DNA from: Metasolibacillus sp.
GTDB lineage: Bacteria > Bacillota > Bacilli > Bacillales_A > Planococcaceae
Direction of reading: 5' to 3'
DNA: 64,000 nt
Assembly (NCBI RefSeq): GCF_025291715.1
Contig: NZ_JAMBIZ010000001.1
Location: forward strand, 62,001 to 126,000
Shown: in pieces, positions 1-8,714 of the stretch
Layout: each line of letters begins with the position of its first letter
How positions within the stretch are numbered: position 1 is the stretch's first letter
Notes under the pieces: generated by a model
Seen by the model: the letters and a program-made list of their open reading frames with translations, nothing else
Databases searched by the model: none
What the model was told of the DNA's origin: nothing
Translations under genes and position numbers: made by a program

Positions 1-789
1 GGTTATTCCTATAATATGGGTTTACGGTTGCGTGATGATACACTACAAAGAATGCGCAATGGCTACTCACAATTCGGCTTAGGCGTGCCAACAGGCATTG
101 ATTTACCTGGTGAATTTGCAGGGTATCAAGGGGTAATGGATACGCCAGGTAAAATTCTTGACTTAGCGATTGGGCAATTTGATACGTACACGCCATTGCA
201 GCTAGCACAATATATTTCTACTGTTGCCAATGGTGGTTACCGCATTCAGCCACGTATGCTGAAGGAAATTCGCAAGCCTTCTGCTGATGGAGAAACACTA
301 GGGGCACTTGTACAGGAAGTAGAGCCAAAAATTTTAAATCGCATTTCTAATACAGATGCAGAAATTGAGCATGTTAAAAAGGGCTTGAGACAAGTTTATG
401 TGGGCTCACAAGGTACTGCCTATCGCTCGTTCCATGATGCACCATATACAGCAGCAGGTAAAACAGGTACTGCTGAGGTAGTATATTATGGTCCACAAAC
501 TGACAAGTATAGAACGAATACAACGACATTAACACATGTTGGCTTTGCACCATATGAAAATCCGCAAATCGCTTATGCGGTAGTTATACCATGGGTGACA
601 ACAGACTTCAGCCGAAGCTTAATACAAAATAATGAGATTGCACGTGAAATGGTAGATTATTATTTTGAGCTACAAAAAAAATATGAGCAAAATGGCATGT
701 CTGAAAGCTTAACGACACAAAAAATTCTACCGCCGTTTTCTGAGGAACGTCTGGATGAAGATGAGGAGCACACTACGGCAACTGAATAA
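1..789 (+). CDS. pbpA: Class B penicillin-binding protein (PBP2 type), C-terminal part
   Basis: The reading frame is open from base 1, so the gene begins left of the window; only the last 262 codons are seen. They form the C-terminal half of a transpeptidase that cross-links peptidoglycan outside the membrane. The KTG box is at 460-468 within AAGKTGTAE, followed by a typical beta-strand core; the SxxK and SxN motifs are expected upstream or at the left edge. The tail after the transpeptidase fold is acidic (EERLDEDEEH). Placement just before pst genes matches pbpA (yqgF) of Bacillus, which supports the symbol; a paralogue such as pbpH cannot be excluded from this fragment. Confidence 0.9.
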   Translation, partial: GYSYNMGLRLRDDTLQRMRNGYSQFGLGVPTGIDLPGEFAGYQGVMDTPGKILDLAIGQFDTYTPLQLAQYISTVANGGYRIQPRMLKEIRKPSADGETLGALVQEVEPKILNRISNTDAEIEHVKKGLRQVYVGSQGTAYRSFHDAPYTAAGKTGTAEVVYYGPQTDKYRTNTTTLTHVGFAPYENPQIAYAVVIPWVTTDFSRSLIQNNEIAREMVDYYFELQKKYEQNGMSESLTTQKILPPFSEERLDEDEEHTTATE

Positions 790-799
790 TGTGTGAAGC

Positions 800-838
800 G
801 AGGGAGTTTGAAAAGGTGAAGCTTTTTTGAACTCCCTC
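800..838 (+). terminator. Possible weak terminator after pbpA
   Basis: A 9-bp inverted repeat, GAGGGAGTT (800-808) with AACTCCCTC (830-838), encloses an A-rich and a T-rich strand that can extend the stem. There is no good T tract after it, so termination is uncertain. Confidence 0.4.
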
Positions 839-865
839 TATTATATAGAAAGAAAGGATTTTACG

Positions 866-1279
866 ATGCGAAAAACTTTATATCATATTATCGTATTTTT
901 AGGAGCGATTAGTAATGCTTTTATGATGGCACGCTTAAATGTTTCCCCTGTCATATTAATTACAACAACGGTTGTCTATGTTGTTGTATTGGAGGGCCTA
1001 TTTTTATTTTTAGAGCCGCGCTTAGCTATTGCTGCACGCAAACGGAATTTAACAACATATCCATTTTTAAAAGATTTAATTGATGCCAAAAAGGCGACAG
1101 TTACATTAAAGACAGGCGAAATCATTTACAATGCTTCATTTAATGGCTATAGCAGTCCAAAAGATGCTACTAAAATTAAACTAGATATTACACAGCCGAA
1201 AACAAAAAAGCAGCCTGAGAAGATAGAAACGCGAGAGCTATTATTAATACATATTAAAGGCGTAAAAAAAATACTATAG
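866..1279 (+). CDS. Small membrane protein of unknown function
   Basis: A 137-residue protein with two hydrophobic segments near the N-terminus (about residues 6-22 and 28-48), then a soluble, lysine-rich domain of about 85 residues. The ATG at 866 is preferred over the in-frame start at 827, because AGAAAGGA (851-858) lies seven bases before it and the upstream start falls inside the hairpin after pbpA. I do not recognise the family. It is closely followed by the hydrolase gene (18-base gap), so the two may be co-transcribed. Nothing visible in the soluble part suggests a catalytic site. Confidence 0.75.
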   Translation: MRKTLYHIIVFLGAISNAFMMARLNVSPVILITTTVVYVVVLEGLFLFLEPRLAIAARKRNLTTYPFLKDLIDAKKATVTLKTGEIIYNASFNGYSSPKDATKIKLDITQPKTKKQPEKIETRELLLIHIKGVKKIL

Positions 1280-1297
1280 GAGGGGGGAGGGAGCATA

Positions 1298-2257
1298 TTG
1301 AAGAAAAAGCTTCTATATAGCGGTATTATCGTAATACTTCTATTAATTATCGCGTATTTTGGGGTAGGCAACTATTTTTATAATTATGCTTTAAATGCAC
1401 AGGATGAAAAAGAATTTATGGAAGATAACCCAAACTTAGAGGATAGCCCATTTATTAATGCGGAAGCAGAGGCACAATCTGTTCAGCTAGATGATGATTT
1501 TAAGGCAGCGGTTCAAGCAGAAAAGTGGAAGATTGAGTCGAATGATAAGCTAAATTTGAAATTGCAAGGGAATGCCTATTTACAAGACAGTCAGCATAAA
1601 TGGGCAATTGTCTTACATGGCTATACGAGTAGCTCTGCTAAAATGACGAGATGGATTCGTAATTTTTATGAGCAAGGCTTTAATGTGTTAGCGCCCGATT
1701 TGCGTGGACATGGTGAAAGTGAAGGCGAATATATCGGCATGGGCTGGCATGATCGCTTCGATGTTTTGCAGTGGATTGATGAGGTGCTTGCGCAAGATCC
1801 TGAGGCTGAAATCGTTTTGTTCGGCGTATCAATGGGTGGAGCAACAGCGATGATGACGGCTGGTGAAAGCTTGCCTAAAAATGTCAAGGTCATCGTTGAA
1901 GATTGTGGTTATAGCTCAGTTAGTGGCGTTTTCGTTTATCAGCTTGATGATTTATTTGGCTTACCAGAATTCCCAGTGCTGCATGCAGCAAATACAGTAA
2001 CAAAAATGCGGGCAGGCTACAGCATTTATGAGGCTTCGGCAGTAGAGCAGGTGAAGAAAAGCACAACGCCGATGCTCTTTATTCATGGTGATGCCGATAC
2101 GTTTGTCCCATTTGAAATGCTACAGGAGGTATACGATGCAGCTTCTGTTGAAAAGGACATGCTAATTGTCGAAAACGCTGCACACGGTGATGCAGTGAAA
2201 GTAGACCCAGAGACCTATTGGCAAACGCTATGGACATTTATAGGGAAATATATTTAA
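1298..2257 (+). CDS. Membrane-anchored alpha/beta hydrolase
   Basis: A 319-residue protein with one N-terminal membrane anchor (about residues 5-27) and an extracellular alpha/beta hydrolase fold of the S33/YqkD kind. The oxyanion region LHGYTSS, the nucleophile elbow GVSMGG with Ser178, the acid in HGDADTFVP and the catalytic His in NAAHGDA are all present, so it should be an active esterase or peptidase-like enzyme; the substrate is unknown. The start is TTG at 1298, preceded by a strong AGGAGGGGGGAGG. A rho-independent terminator follows at 2322. Confidence 0.88.
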   Translation: MKKKLLYSGIIVILLLIIAYFGVGNYFYNYALNAQDEKEFMEDNPNLEDSPFINAEAEAQSVQLDDDFKAAVQAEKWKIESNDKLNLKLQGNAYLQDSQHKWAIVLHGYTSSSAKMTRWIRNFYEQGFNVLAPDLRGHGESEGEYIGMGWHDRFDVLQWIDEVLAQDPEAEIVLFGVSMGGATAMMTAGESLPKNVKVIVEDCGYSSVSGVFVYQLDDLFGLPEFPVLHAANTVTKMRAGYSIYEASAVEQVKKSTTPMLFIHGDADTFVPFEMLQEVYDAASVEKDMLIVENAAHGDAVKVDPETYWQTLWTFIGKYI

Positions 2258-2321
2258 TAACAATCTATTTTTCAAACAATTTTGTAAATTTGATAGAAAA
2301 TGATGAATAGTAACTAAAAGG

Positions 2322-2360
2322 CTCCACTACACAAATTCCTTTGTATAGTGGAGTTTTTTT
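2322..2360 (+). terminator. Rho-independent terminator after the hydrolase gene
   Basis: CTCCACTAcACAAA pairs with TTTGTaTAGTGGAG, followed by seven T residues. It separates the hydrolase transcript from the pst promoter region immediately downstream. Confidence 0.9.
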
Positions 2361-2363
2361 CTA

Positions 2364-2438
2364 TTTACAAAACATCTACACTACTTTACATAGGCTTAAC
2401 ATTCTATTTAAATTCACTCAACAAATAGCCTTTATAGT
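2364..2438 (+). promoter_or_regulatory. PhoP box array and -10 of the pst operon
   Basis: Six hexamers resembling TTAACA lie in direct repeat: TTTACA 2364, TCTACA 2375, TTTACA 2385, TTAACA 2396, TTTAAA 2407 and TCAACA 2418. Spacing is 11 bp except one step of 10. This is the layout bound by phosphorylated PhoP in Bacillus (TTAACA-like repeats with 5-bp gaps). A possible -10, TATAGT, is at 2433-2438, and pstS starts at 2491. Phosphate-starvation induction is therefore expected. Confidence 0.85.
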
Positions 2439-2490
2439 TATCATTGTAACAACAACAAATGACTATGAAAGTTATTGGAGGACTAAACAA

Positions 2491-3474
2491 ATGAGTAAAT
2501 GGAAGTACGCAGGCAAGGCAGCAGTATTAAGTGCAGCATTATTATTAGCAGCATGTGGTGGAGAAGATGCAGAAAAAGATGGAGCAGCAACACCGAACAA
2601 TGATCAATCAGAAGTTTCAGGTGCAGAAGCTGGCGACGTACAATTAACTGGAGTTGTTGCTGGTGATGGTTCATCAACAGTTGCCCCAATTACTGAAGCA
2701 CTTGTTGAGGAGTACGCTGCAGTACAAGGGAAAGTACAAGTATCTGTAGGGGTTTCTGGTACTGGTGGAGGCTTTGAAAAGTTCATTAATGGTGAAACAG
2801 ACTTCTCAAATGCATCACGTCCAATTAAAGATGAGGAAGTTGAAAAATTAACAGCAGCAGGTATTGATTATACAGAGCTTGCTATAGCATATGACGGATT
2901 ATCTGTTGTAATCCACCCAGAAAATACTTGGGCTAAGGACTTAACAGTAGATCAATTAAAAAAATTATGGATTGAAGATGGCACAACGAAAAAATGGTCT
3001 GATATCGATCCATCGTGGCCAGCAGAGGAAATCGTATTCTATGCACCAGGCACAGATTCTGGTACGTATGACTACTTTGATGAAGTCATTTTAGATGGTG
3101 AAGATTTAGTAAAAACAGCGACATTATCAGAAGATGATAATGTATTAGTACAAGGTGTTTCAGCAGATAAAAATGCAATTGCATTCTTCGGCTATGCGTA
3201 CTATGTAGCAAATGAAGGTAAATTACAGGCTGTAGCAGTAAATGGCGTAGAGCCGAATAGCGAGACAATTGAGTCTGGTGAATATGCACCATTATCACGT
3301 CCTCTATACGTTTACGTGAAAAATGAAGCAATGGCGAACAACGAAGCAGCTTATGACTTCCTTCGCTTTACATTAGAGAATGCAGGCGATATGGCTGAGG
3401 AAACAGGCTATGTGCGTTTACCAGCGGAAGAATATACAAAAGGTTTAGCAGCATTAGAAGCATTAAAAAAGTAA
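2491..3474 (+). CDS. pstS: Phosphate ABC transporter, substrate-binding lipoprotein PstS
   Basis: A 327-residue lipoprotein that captures phosphate outside the membrane and passes it to PstCA. The signal peptide ends in the lipobox LLAAC with Cys22, then an acidic linker. Phosphate-loop residues typical of PstS are visible: DGSSTVAPI, GVSGTGGGFEKF and NASRPI, and PGTDSGTYDYF later. ATG at 2491 is chosen because GGAGGA lies just before it and the lipoprotein signal begins there; the frame is open further upstream only through the promoter. First gene of pstS-C-A-B-phoU. Confidence 0.96.
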   Translation: MSKWKYAGKAAVLSAALLLAACGGEDAEKDGAATPNNDQSEVSGAEAGDVQLTGVVAGDGSSTVAPITEALVEEYAAVQGKVQVSVGVSGTGGGFEKFINGETDFSNASRPIKDEEVEKLTAAGIDYTELAIAYDGLSVVIHPENTWAKDLTVDQLKKLWIEDGTTKKWSDIDPSWPAEEIVFYAPGTDSGTYDYFDEVILDGEDLVKTATLSEDDNVLVQGVSADKNAIAFFGYAYYVANEGKLQAVAVNGVEPNSETIESGEYAPLSRPLYVYVKNEAMANNEAAYDFLRFTLENAGDMAEETGYVRLPAEEYTKGLAALEALKK

Positions 3475-3486
3475 TGCATTAATCTG

Positions 3487-3514
3487 GAATGTGTGCTTTA
3501 TGCACACATTCTTT
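3487..3514 (+). terminator. Intercistronic hairpin between pstS and pstC
   Basis: GAATGTGTGC and GCACACATTC form a perfect 10-bp stem with a five-base loop, followed by TTT. It may partly terminate transcription or protect the 3' end of pstS mRNA, giving more binding protein than permease. Confidence 0.75.
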
Positions 3515-3542
3515 CCTTAAACGGAAAGGAGTTTATCGACAA

Positions 3543-4484
3543 ATGGCCGGAAAAGCAAGTGAGCAATCCATACAACAAATGATTGCAAAATCCCGTGCAC
3601 GCAAGGGAAAGAAAATAATAGAAAAAACAATGCCGAAATTGCTTTTTATTGCAGCAGCATTATCTGTATTAACAACGTTTGGGATTGTTTTTACACTTAT
3701 TTTTGAAACGTTTGAGTTTTTTCAGAGAGTATCAATAACAGATTATTTATTCGGAACAGAATGGCTACCATTCTCAGGTAAAGAGCCTTTATATGGCATT
3801 TTACCACTCGTTTTCGGAACATTAAAAGTTACTGGCATCGCTGTATTAGTAGCAGTACCATTCGGTCTTGGGGCAGCCATTTATTTGAGTGAGTATGCAT
3901 CAGATAAAACACGTCGCATCGTGAAGCCTATTTTAGAAGTACTTGCGGGTGTACCAACAATTGTCTATGGCTTTTTCGCCTTAACGTTTGTGACACCGAT
4001 TTTACAGCAATTGATACCGTCGCTGAAAATATTCAATGCGCTCAGTCCCGGGATTGTTGTAGGGATTATGGTCTTGCCAATGATTGCATCACTATCAGAG
4101 GATGCGATGAGCTCTGTGCCAAACTCCATTCGTGAGGGGGCACTTGGACTTGGCGCAACAAAGTTTGAAGTAGCGATTAAAGTAGTGCTACCAGCCGCTT
4201 TATCAGGAATTATCGCCTCTGTTGTATTAGCGATTTCACGTGCAATCGGGGAAACAATGATTGTATCACTTGCAGGTGGTTCAACACCGAAATTTGATTT
4301 TGCTGTAACTGATTCAATTCAAACGATGACAGCATATATCGTGCAAGTATCAACAGGTGATGCTGGATATGGAACAACGATTTACTATTCAATTTATGCA
4401 GTAGGCTTCACACTATTTATTTTCACCTTAATTATGAACCTACTTGCACAATATATTTCAAAACGTTTCAGAGAGGAGTATTAA
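3543..4484 (+). CDS. pstC: Phosphate ABC transporter permease PstC
   Basis: A 313-residue inner-membrane permease. After a basic cytoplasmic N-terminus there are six hydrophobic segments. The EAA-type loop for docking the ATPase is visible as IREGALGLGATKFEVAIKVVLP. ATG at 3543 has GGAAAGGAG about ten bases upstream; the longer in-frame start at 3489 would lie inside the intercistronic hairpin and is rejected. The stop is one base from the pstA start, indicating coupled translation. Confidence 0.95.
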   Translation: MAGKASEQSIQQMIAKSRARKGKKIIEKTMPKLLFIAAALSVLTTFGIVFTLIFETFEFFQRVSITDYLFGTEWLPFSGKEPLYGILPLVFGTLKVTGIAVLVAVPFGLGAAIYLSEYASDKTRRIVKPILEVLAGVPTIVYGFFALTFVTPILQQLIPSLKIFNALSPGIVVGIMVLPMIASLSEDAMSSVPNSIREGALGLGATKFEVAIKVVLPAALSGIIASVVLAISRAIGETMIVSLAGGSTPKFDFAVTDSIQTMTAYIVQVSTGDAGYGTTIYYSIYAVGFTLFIFTLIMNLLAQYISKRFREEY

Positions 4485-4485
4485 T

Positions 4486-5364
4486 ATGAAATATTTAAAT
4501 GATACTGCTGTCATGAAGCGCATGAATTTACGCTTAAAAATGAATAAAGTGTGGAAAGCGATTTTTATCGTCGCAACGACCTTTGCGTTAATTACACTGC
4601 TTATTTTATTAGTACGTATTTTTTCACAAGGCTTAAGCCATTTGAATTTAAATTTTTTATCAAACTTCGCCTCACGTGTGCCTGAAAAAGCAGGGATTAA
4701 GGCAGCGCTGCTTGGTTCATTATGGTTAATGGCGGTAGTTGCGCCAGTTTCAATTTTGTTAGGTGTAAGCTCTGCTATTTATTTAGAGGAATATGCGAAA
4801 AAAAATCGCTTCAACGATTTTATTCGTATTAATATTTCAAACTTAGCTGGTGTTCCTTCTATCGTTTTTGGTTTACTTGGCTTAACGATTTTTGTACGTA
4901 TGTTAGATTTAGGAAAAAGTATTTTAGCAGCAGGCTTTACGATGAGTTTACTAATTTTGCCAATCATTATCGTATCAGCGCAGGAGGCAATTCGAGCTGT
5001 ACCACAGGAGCAGCGTGAAGCTTCATACGGTATGGGTGCAACGAAATGGCAAACGATTGTCAAGGTTGTCTTGCCAGCAGCGATTCCAGGAATTTTAACA
5101 GGTAGTATTTTAGCTCTATCTCGTGCAATTGGTGAAACAGCACCATTAGTTGTTATTGGTATTCCTGTTATTCTACAGTTCTTGCCTGAGAATTTATTAA
5201 GCACATTTACCGCATTACCGATGCAGATTTTCGATTGGGCAAAGCGTCCGCAAGAGGAATTCCAGTACGTTGCAGCAGCAGGCATTATCGTCTTAATGAC
5301 ATTGCTCGTATTTATGAATTCAATTGCCATTTATATTCGCAATAAATTCCAAAAGCGTTATTAA
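4486..5364 (+). CDS. pstA: Phosphate ABC transporter permease PstA
   Basis: A 292-residue permease partner of PstC with about six membrane segments and the ATPase-docking loop REASYGMGATKWQTIVKVVLP. ATG at 4486 follows GAGAGGAG; an upstream in-frame ATG at 4444 overlaps pstC and lacks a ribosome site. The family assignment follows from sequence and from position between pstC and pstB. Confidence 0.95.
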   Translation: MKYLNDTAVMKRMNLRLKMNKVWKAIFIVATTFALITLLILLVRIFSQGLSHLNLNFLSNFASRVPEKAGIKAALLGSLWLMAVVAPVSILLGVSSAIYLEEYAKKNRFNDFIRINISNLAGVPSIVFGLLGLTIFVRMLDLGKSILAAGFTMSLLILPIIIVSAQEAIRAVPQEQREASYGMGATKWQTIVKVVLPAAIPGILTGSILALSRAIGETAPLVVIGIPVILQFLPENLLSTFTALPMQIFDWAKRPQEEFQYVAAAGIIVLMTLLVFMNSIAIYIRNKFQKRY

Positions 5365-5376
5365 CGGAGGGACATT

Positions 5377-6198
5377 ATGATACAAGTTCAAGAGCAGACG
5401 TCAAAGGTGCAGCAAGAAGCAGCTGCACAAATGACACAAGCGAAAAATACAGTATTTGAAACGAAAAATTTTGATTTATGGTATGGTCAGCACCATGCAT
5501 TGAAAAATATTAATTTAGATATTAAAGAAAATGAAGTAACGGCCATTATTGGACCATCAGGCTGTGGTAAGTCGACATATGTCAAAACATTGAATCGTAT
5601 GATTGAGCTTGTACCAATCGTTCGTACATCTGGTGAAATCAATTACCGAGGACGCAATATTTTTGGTGGCAACTATGAGGTAGAGGAATTGCGCACGAAG
5701 GTAGGGATGGTGTTCCAAAAGCCGAACCCATTCCCGAAATCAATCTATGACAACATCGCATATGGTCCACGTATTCATGGCATTAAAAATAAAAAGATAT
5801 TAGATGAAATCGTGGAAAAATCATTGCGTGGCGCGGCGATTTGGGATGATGTCAAGGACCGTCTGCACCAAAATGCGTACGGCTTATCAGGTGGTCAGCA
5901 GCAGCGTATTTGTATCGCACGCTGTTTAGCAGTTGAGCCCGATGTCATTTTAATGGATGAGCCTACTTCTGCGCTTGATCCGATTTCTACGCTGAAGGTA
6001 GAGGAGCTTGTTCAGGAGCTGAAAACGCAGTATTCTATCATTATCGTGACACATAATATGCAGCAAGCAGCGCGTATTTCTGACAAAACTGCCTTTTTCC
6101 TAAATGGTGAAGTGATTGAATTTGACCAAACGGATAAAATTTTCTCAACACCAGCAGATGAGCGCACAGAAGATTATATTTCTGGTCGTTTCGGATAA
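5377..6198 (+). CDS. pstB: Phosphate ABC transporter ATPase PstB
   Basis: A 273-residue ABC ATPase that powers PstCA. Walker [10 protein letters not shown] is at residues 59-67, the signature LSGGQ at 170-174 and Walker B VILMDEP at 190-196, with a switch His in IVTHNM. Only one pstB is present here, unlike the pstBA/pstBB pair of B. subtilis. An N-terminal extension of about 28 polar, Gln-rich residues precedes the ABC core. Good ribosome site ACGGAGGG before the ATG. Confidence 0.96.
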   Translation: MIQVQEQTSKVQQEAAAQMTQAKNTVFETKNFDLWYGQHHALKNINLDIKENEVTAIIGPSGCGKSTYVKTLNRMIELVPIVRTSGEINYRGRNIFGGNYEVEELRTKVGMVFQKPNPFPKSIYDNIAYGPRIHGIKNKKILDEIVEKSLRGAAIWDDVKDRLHQNAYGLSGGQQQRICIARCLAVEPDVILMDEPTSALDPISTLKVEELVQELKTQYSIIIVTHNMQQAARISDKTAFFLNGEVIEFDQTDKIFSTPADERTEDYISGRFG

Positions 6199-6213
6199 GG
6201 AGGAATTGATAAT

Positions 6214-6876
6214 ATGATGGCAGTACGTGAACGTTTTGAGCACGATATGAAAACAGTACAAGAGGATTTATTAGATTTATGTAATAAAAGCATTAATGCA
6301 TTAGAAGTGTCGTTTAAAGCATTTTTGAACAAAGATATCGACACAGCATTATCGGTAATTGATAATGACATTCATGCGAACCGTTTAGAGGAACTGATTA
6401 ATGATCGTGTCATTTTATTAATTGCCAAGCAGCAGCCTGTCGCAACAGATTTGCGTCGCTTAATGACGATTGTTAAAGCAGCTAGCGATATGGAGCGTGT
6501 TGGCGATTATGCTGTCAACATTGCGAAAGAAACGATTCGCATTGGCAAAGACGACTTTATTACAACTGTAGATATTTTACAGGAGATGTGTGGAAAAACA
6601 GTATCCATGCTGCGCCAAATTGCGGATGCCTTTATCCATGAAAATACGGCACAGGCAAAGGAAATCGCTGAGCTAGATGACCAAATTGATAGCTTATATG
6701 GTCAAGCAATTACACATTTTATGCAGCTTTCAAGCAAGCAGCCTGAAAACATCTCGCAAATTATGTATTTATCCTTCATTAGCCGCTATTTAGAGCGCTC
6801 AGCAGACCACGCAACAAACATTGCAGAGCACCTATTCTATTTAGTGAAAGGTCAGCATTACGAGTTGAATAATTAG
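6214..6876 (+). CDS. phoU: Phosphate transport regulator PhoU
   Basis: A 220-residue all-helical protein with the two PhoU repeats; the repeated metal-site motifs appear as KAASDMERVGDYAVNIA and RYLERSADHATNIAEH. In the family it damps PstSCAB transport and PHO signalling when phosphate is ample. The gene is fifteen bases after pstB, with AAGGAGGA before the start, and is closed by the terminator at 6883, so it is the last gene of the pst operon. Confidence 0.95.
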   Translation: MMAVRERFEHDMKTVQEDLLDLCNKSINALEVSFKAFLNKDIDTALSVIDNDIHANRLEELINDRVILLIAKQQPVATDLRRLMTIVKAASDMERVGDYAVNIAKETIRIGKDDFITTVDILQEMCGKTVSMLRQIADAFIHENTAQAKEIAELDDQIDSLYGQAITHFMQLSSKQPENISQIMYLSFISRYLERSADHATNIAEHLFYLVKGQHYELNN

Positions 6877-6882
6877 AGACAA

Positions 6883-6907
6883 GCGAGCGGATTTACGCTC
6901 GCTTTTT
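6883..6907 (+). terminator. Terminator of the pst-phoU operon
   Basis: GCGAGCG (6883-6889) pairs with CGCTCGC (6896-6902) across a six-base loop, followed by TTTTT. Confidence 0.9.
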
Positions 6908-6924
6908 GTGTGTCAAAAGTCCTG

Positions 6925-7026
6925 ATTCGCCCACAAGACAGACAAATTCGCCCGTGAGATGCTGGAAATCGCCCGCAAGACAGCTAAATTCGCTCGTAAG
7001 ACACTAAATTTCGCTCACAACATTGC
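6925..7026. repeat. Intergenic array 1 of degenerate 21-bp repeats
   Basis: Five copies of a unit beginning ATTCGC (ATTCGC, ATTCGC, AATCGC, ATTCGC, TTTCGC) start at 6925, 6946, 6967, 6988 and 7009, exactly 21 bp apart. The next bases are CCACAAGACA, CCGTGAGATG, CCGCAAGACA, TCGTAAGACA and TCACAACATT. The array lies between the phoU terminator and the stop codon of the convergent amidohydrolase gene. Three similar arrays occur at 28573, 46786 and 53152. Confidence 0.85.
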
Positions 7027-8574
7027 TCAGCCGTAAACGATTTGCCCATGAACGACTGTTTTCACTACTTGTAAATGGGGGATTTGCTCCACATCAACTA
7101 TGAAAATATCATCGTTTAATATAGTGAAATCTGCCTCAAAACCAGCCGCAATTTGTCCGCGAATATGTGCTTTGTCAATTACTTTAGCTGGCTCGGTTGT
7201 GTAAAGTGACACCGCAGCATAGCGTGAAATACACTCAGCTGCATTGAAAACCGCGGTATGTCCAATTTGCTGACGAGTAATTGCCGCATAGATGCCATGT
7301 AACGGATTCGGGTGCTCAATCGGTGCATCTGAACCGCCTGCACAAATGATGCCCCGTGTAAGCAATGATTGAATAGGGTGTGCATACTGTAAGCGTTCCT
7401 CGCCTAATCTAGCCTGTAAAATACTCATATCAGATTGAATAAACTGCGGCTGGACATCAACAATAATAGGAAGTGCTGCTAATTTTGCTAGCAAATCCTC
7501 ATTGACTAAGCTGCAATGAATGATACGATCTTTTTGTCCAGCTAACGGTGGATATTGTTCAATTAAATCAACAATTGCTGCAATTGCTGCATCGCCAATA
7601 ACATGCACCGCAATTGTCGCACTAGCTGCTCGAGCTTTTTGGACAAGCTTTGTCAATTCCTCCTGTGAATGAATAAATAGTCCACGATTATGAGGGTCAT
7701 CCATATAAGGAGCAAATAGGGCAGCTGTGCGACCACCAAAGGCACCATCAATGAAAATTTTCATTGCTCCAAGCTCCAGCCAAGTGGATGCTGTGAAATC
7801 CATTGCACGTAAAGCATCCCATGCCTCATGATGCTGTAATAAATGCGCTTTGAAATTTTTATTTTTTACAATATATTGATAGCTTTGTAATGGAACAGAG
7901 GGGTGCCCGTAGTAGCTTAAATCCTCCGAATGTCCACCGACAATGCCCAATGAATGCAAGGAGGCAATGGACTTTTGCAGCGCATCATCGACATAACTTT
8001 GTGTCGTTGTCGGCATTTGGTTCACGACTAAATAAAGAGCACTATCCTTTAAAATCCCTGTTAATTTACCATCTCTTTGTTCAATAACACCGCCTGCTGG
8101 ATGCGGTGTTGCCTCATCGATTTTCGCATAAGCAAGTGCGAGGTGATTGACCATAATCAAATGATGACAGCTACGTTTAATCACAACATGACAGCCTAAT
8201 GTATCAAGCTCCTCAATCGTTGGGAATACGAGTTGCTCATTTGTACCCTCGTTATAGCCAATCGCTACAAGCCAATCATCCTGCTGCAATGTAGCAGAGC
8301 GCTCCTGCAATGATACCATTAATTCCTCTTTAGAGGCTATTTGACTTGCATCTAAATTCTTCAGCTTTTCTCCATAGCCAATAATATGTAAATGACTATC
8401 AACAAAGCCTGGATATAAAACATGTCCTTGCAAGTCAATCAAGCGCTCGGCTCGCGCCCGTAAATCAGCAAAATTGCCAACAGCTACAATGATGCCGTCC
8501 TGCTCTAAAACTGCTTCAACAGTATGTCCTTCTTGCTGCATCGTGTAAATTGTGCCACCATACCATAAGTTCAT
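7027..8574 (-). CDS. YtcJ-like metal-dependent amidohydrolase
   Basis: A 515-residue enzyme of the amidohydrolase superfamily (Amidohydro_3, YtcJ-like). A small beta domain formed by both ends flanks the TIM barrel. Metal-ligand motif PGFVDSHLH gives His61 and His63; other barrel markers are HVIGDAA, IIHCSLV and GGSDAPIEHPNP near the C-terminus. The substrate is not predictable. AAAGGAGG precedes the ATG at the spacing that selects this start rather than the overlapping out-of-frame ATG. A palindromic dispersed repeat (8592-8620) sits just upstream of the ribosome site; a 21-bp repeat array abuts the stop. Confidence 0.9.
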   Translation of the reverse strand: MNLWYGGTIYTMQQEGHTVEAVLEQDGIIVAVGNFADLRARAERLIDLQGHVLYPGFVDSHLHIIGYGEKLKNLDASQIASKEELMVSLQERSATLQQDDWLVAIGYNEGTNEQLVFPTIEELDTLGCHVVIKRSCHHLIMVNHLALAYAKIDEATPHPAGGVIEQRDGKLTGILKDSALYLVVNQMPTTTQSYVDDALQKSIASLHSLGIVGGHSEDLSYYGHPSVPLQSYQYIVKNKNFKAHLLQHHEAWDALRAMDFTASTWLELGAMKIFIDGAFGGRTAALFAPYMDDPHNRGLFIHSQEELTKLVQKARAASATIAVHVIGDAAIAAIVDLIEQYPPLAGQKDRIIHCSLVNEDLLAKLAALPIIVDVQPQFIQSDMSILQARLGEERLQYAHPIQSLLTRGIICAGGSDAPIEHPNPLHGIYAAITRQQIGHTAVFNAAECISRYAAVSLYTTEPAKVIDKAHIRGQIAAGFEADFTILNDDIFIVDVEQIPHLQVVKTVVHGQIVYG

Positions 8575-8591
8575 TCATAAAACCTCCTTTT

Positions 8592-8620
8592 GAGTGCCAG
8601 GCACACAAACAATTCTGACA
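8592..8620 (+). repeat. Dispersed palindromic repeat, copy 1
   Basis: A 29-bp element whose head GTGCC-A-GGCAC is a perfect inverted repeat, followed by ACAAACAATTCTGACA. It is nearly identical to copies at 25650 and 60814 and lies immediately upstream of the amidohydrolase ribosome site. Confidence 0.85.
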
Positions 8621-8654
8621 GTTAAAAAAATAATAACAAAAACCATTGAATATG

Positions 8655-8696
8655 TATAATATTTTATGTTAACTTATATTTATATTTGGTTAACTA
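8655..8696 (+). promoter_or_regulatory. bioY promoter -10 and BirA operator
   Basis: TATAAT at 8655-8660 is the -10. Downstream, ATGTTAAC and GTTAACTA form the two arms of an operator with a 15-bp spacer (GTTAAC at 8668-8673 and 8689-8694), matching the Bacillus BirA pattern TTGTTAAC-N15-GTTAACAA. Biotin-dependent repression of bioY is expected. Confidence 0.85.
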
Positions 8697-8714
8697 TAGT
8701 TTGGAGGAAGTAAA

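Noticed and set aside
2341..2490. N-terminal extension of PstS
   Set aside because: The frame is open, but it contains the PhoP boxes and promoter; the lipoprotein signal and ribosome site fix the start at 2491.
4779..5330. Long minus-strand open frame inside pstA (183 codons)
   Set aside because: It lies antisense to a certain gene, has no family resemblance and no ribosome site; the pstA frame explains the codon pattern.
6925..7026. Possible CRISPR array
   Set aside because: The repeat unit is 21 bp with only a short conserved core and no separate unique spacers of constant length; no cas genes are in the window. The same holds for the other three arrays.
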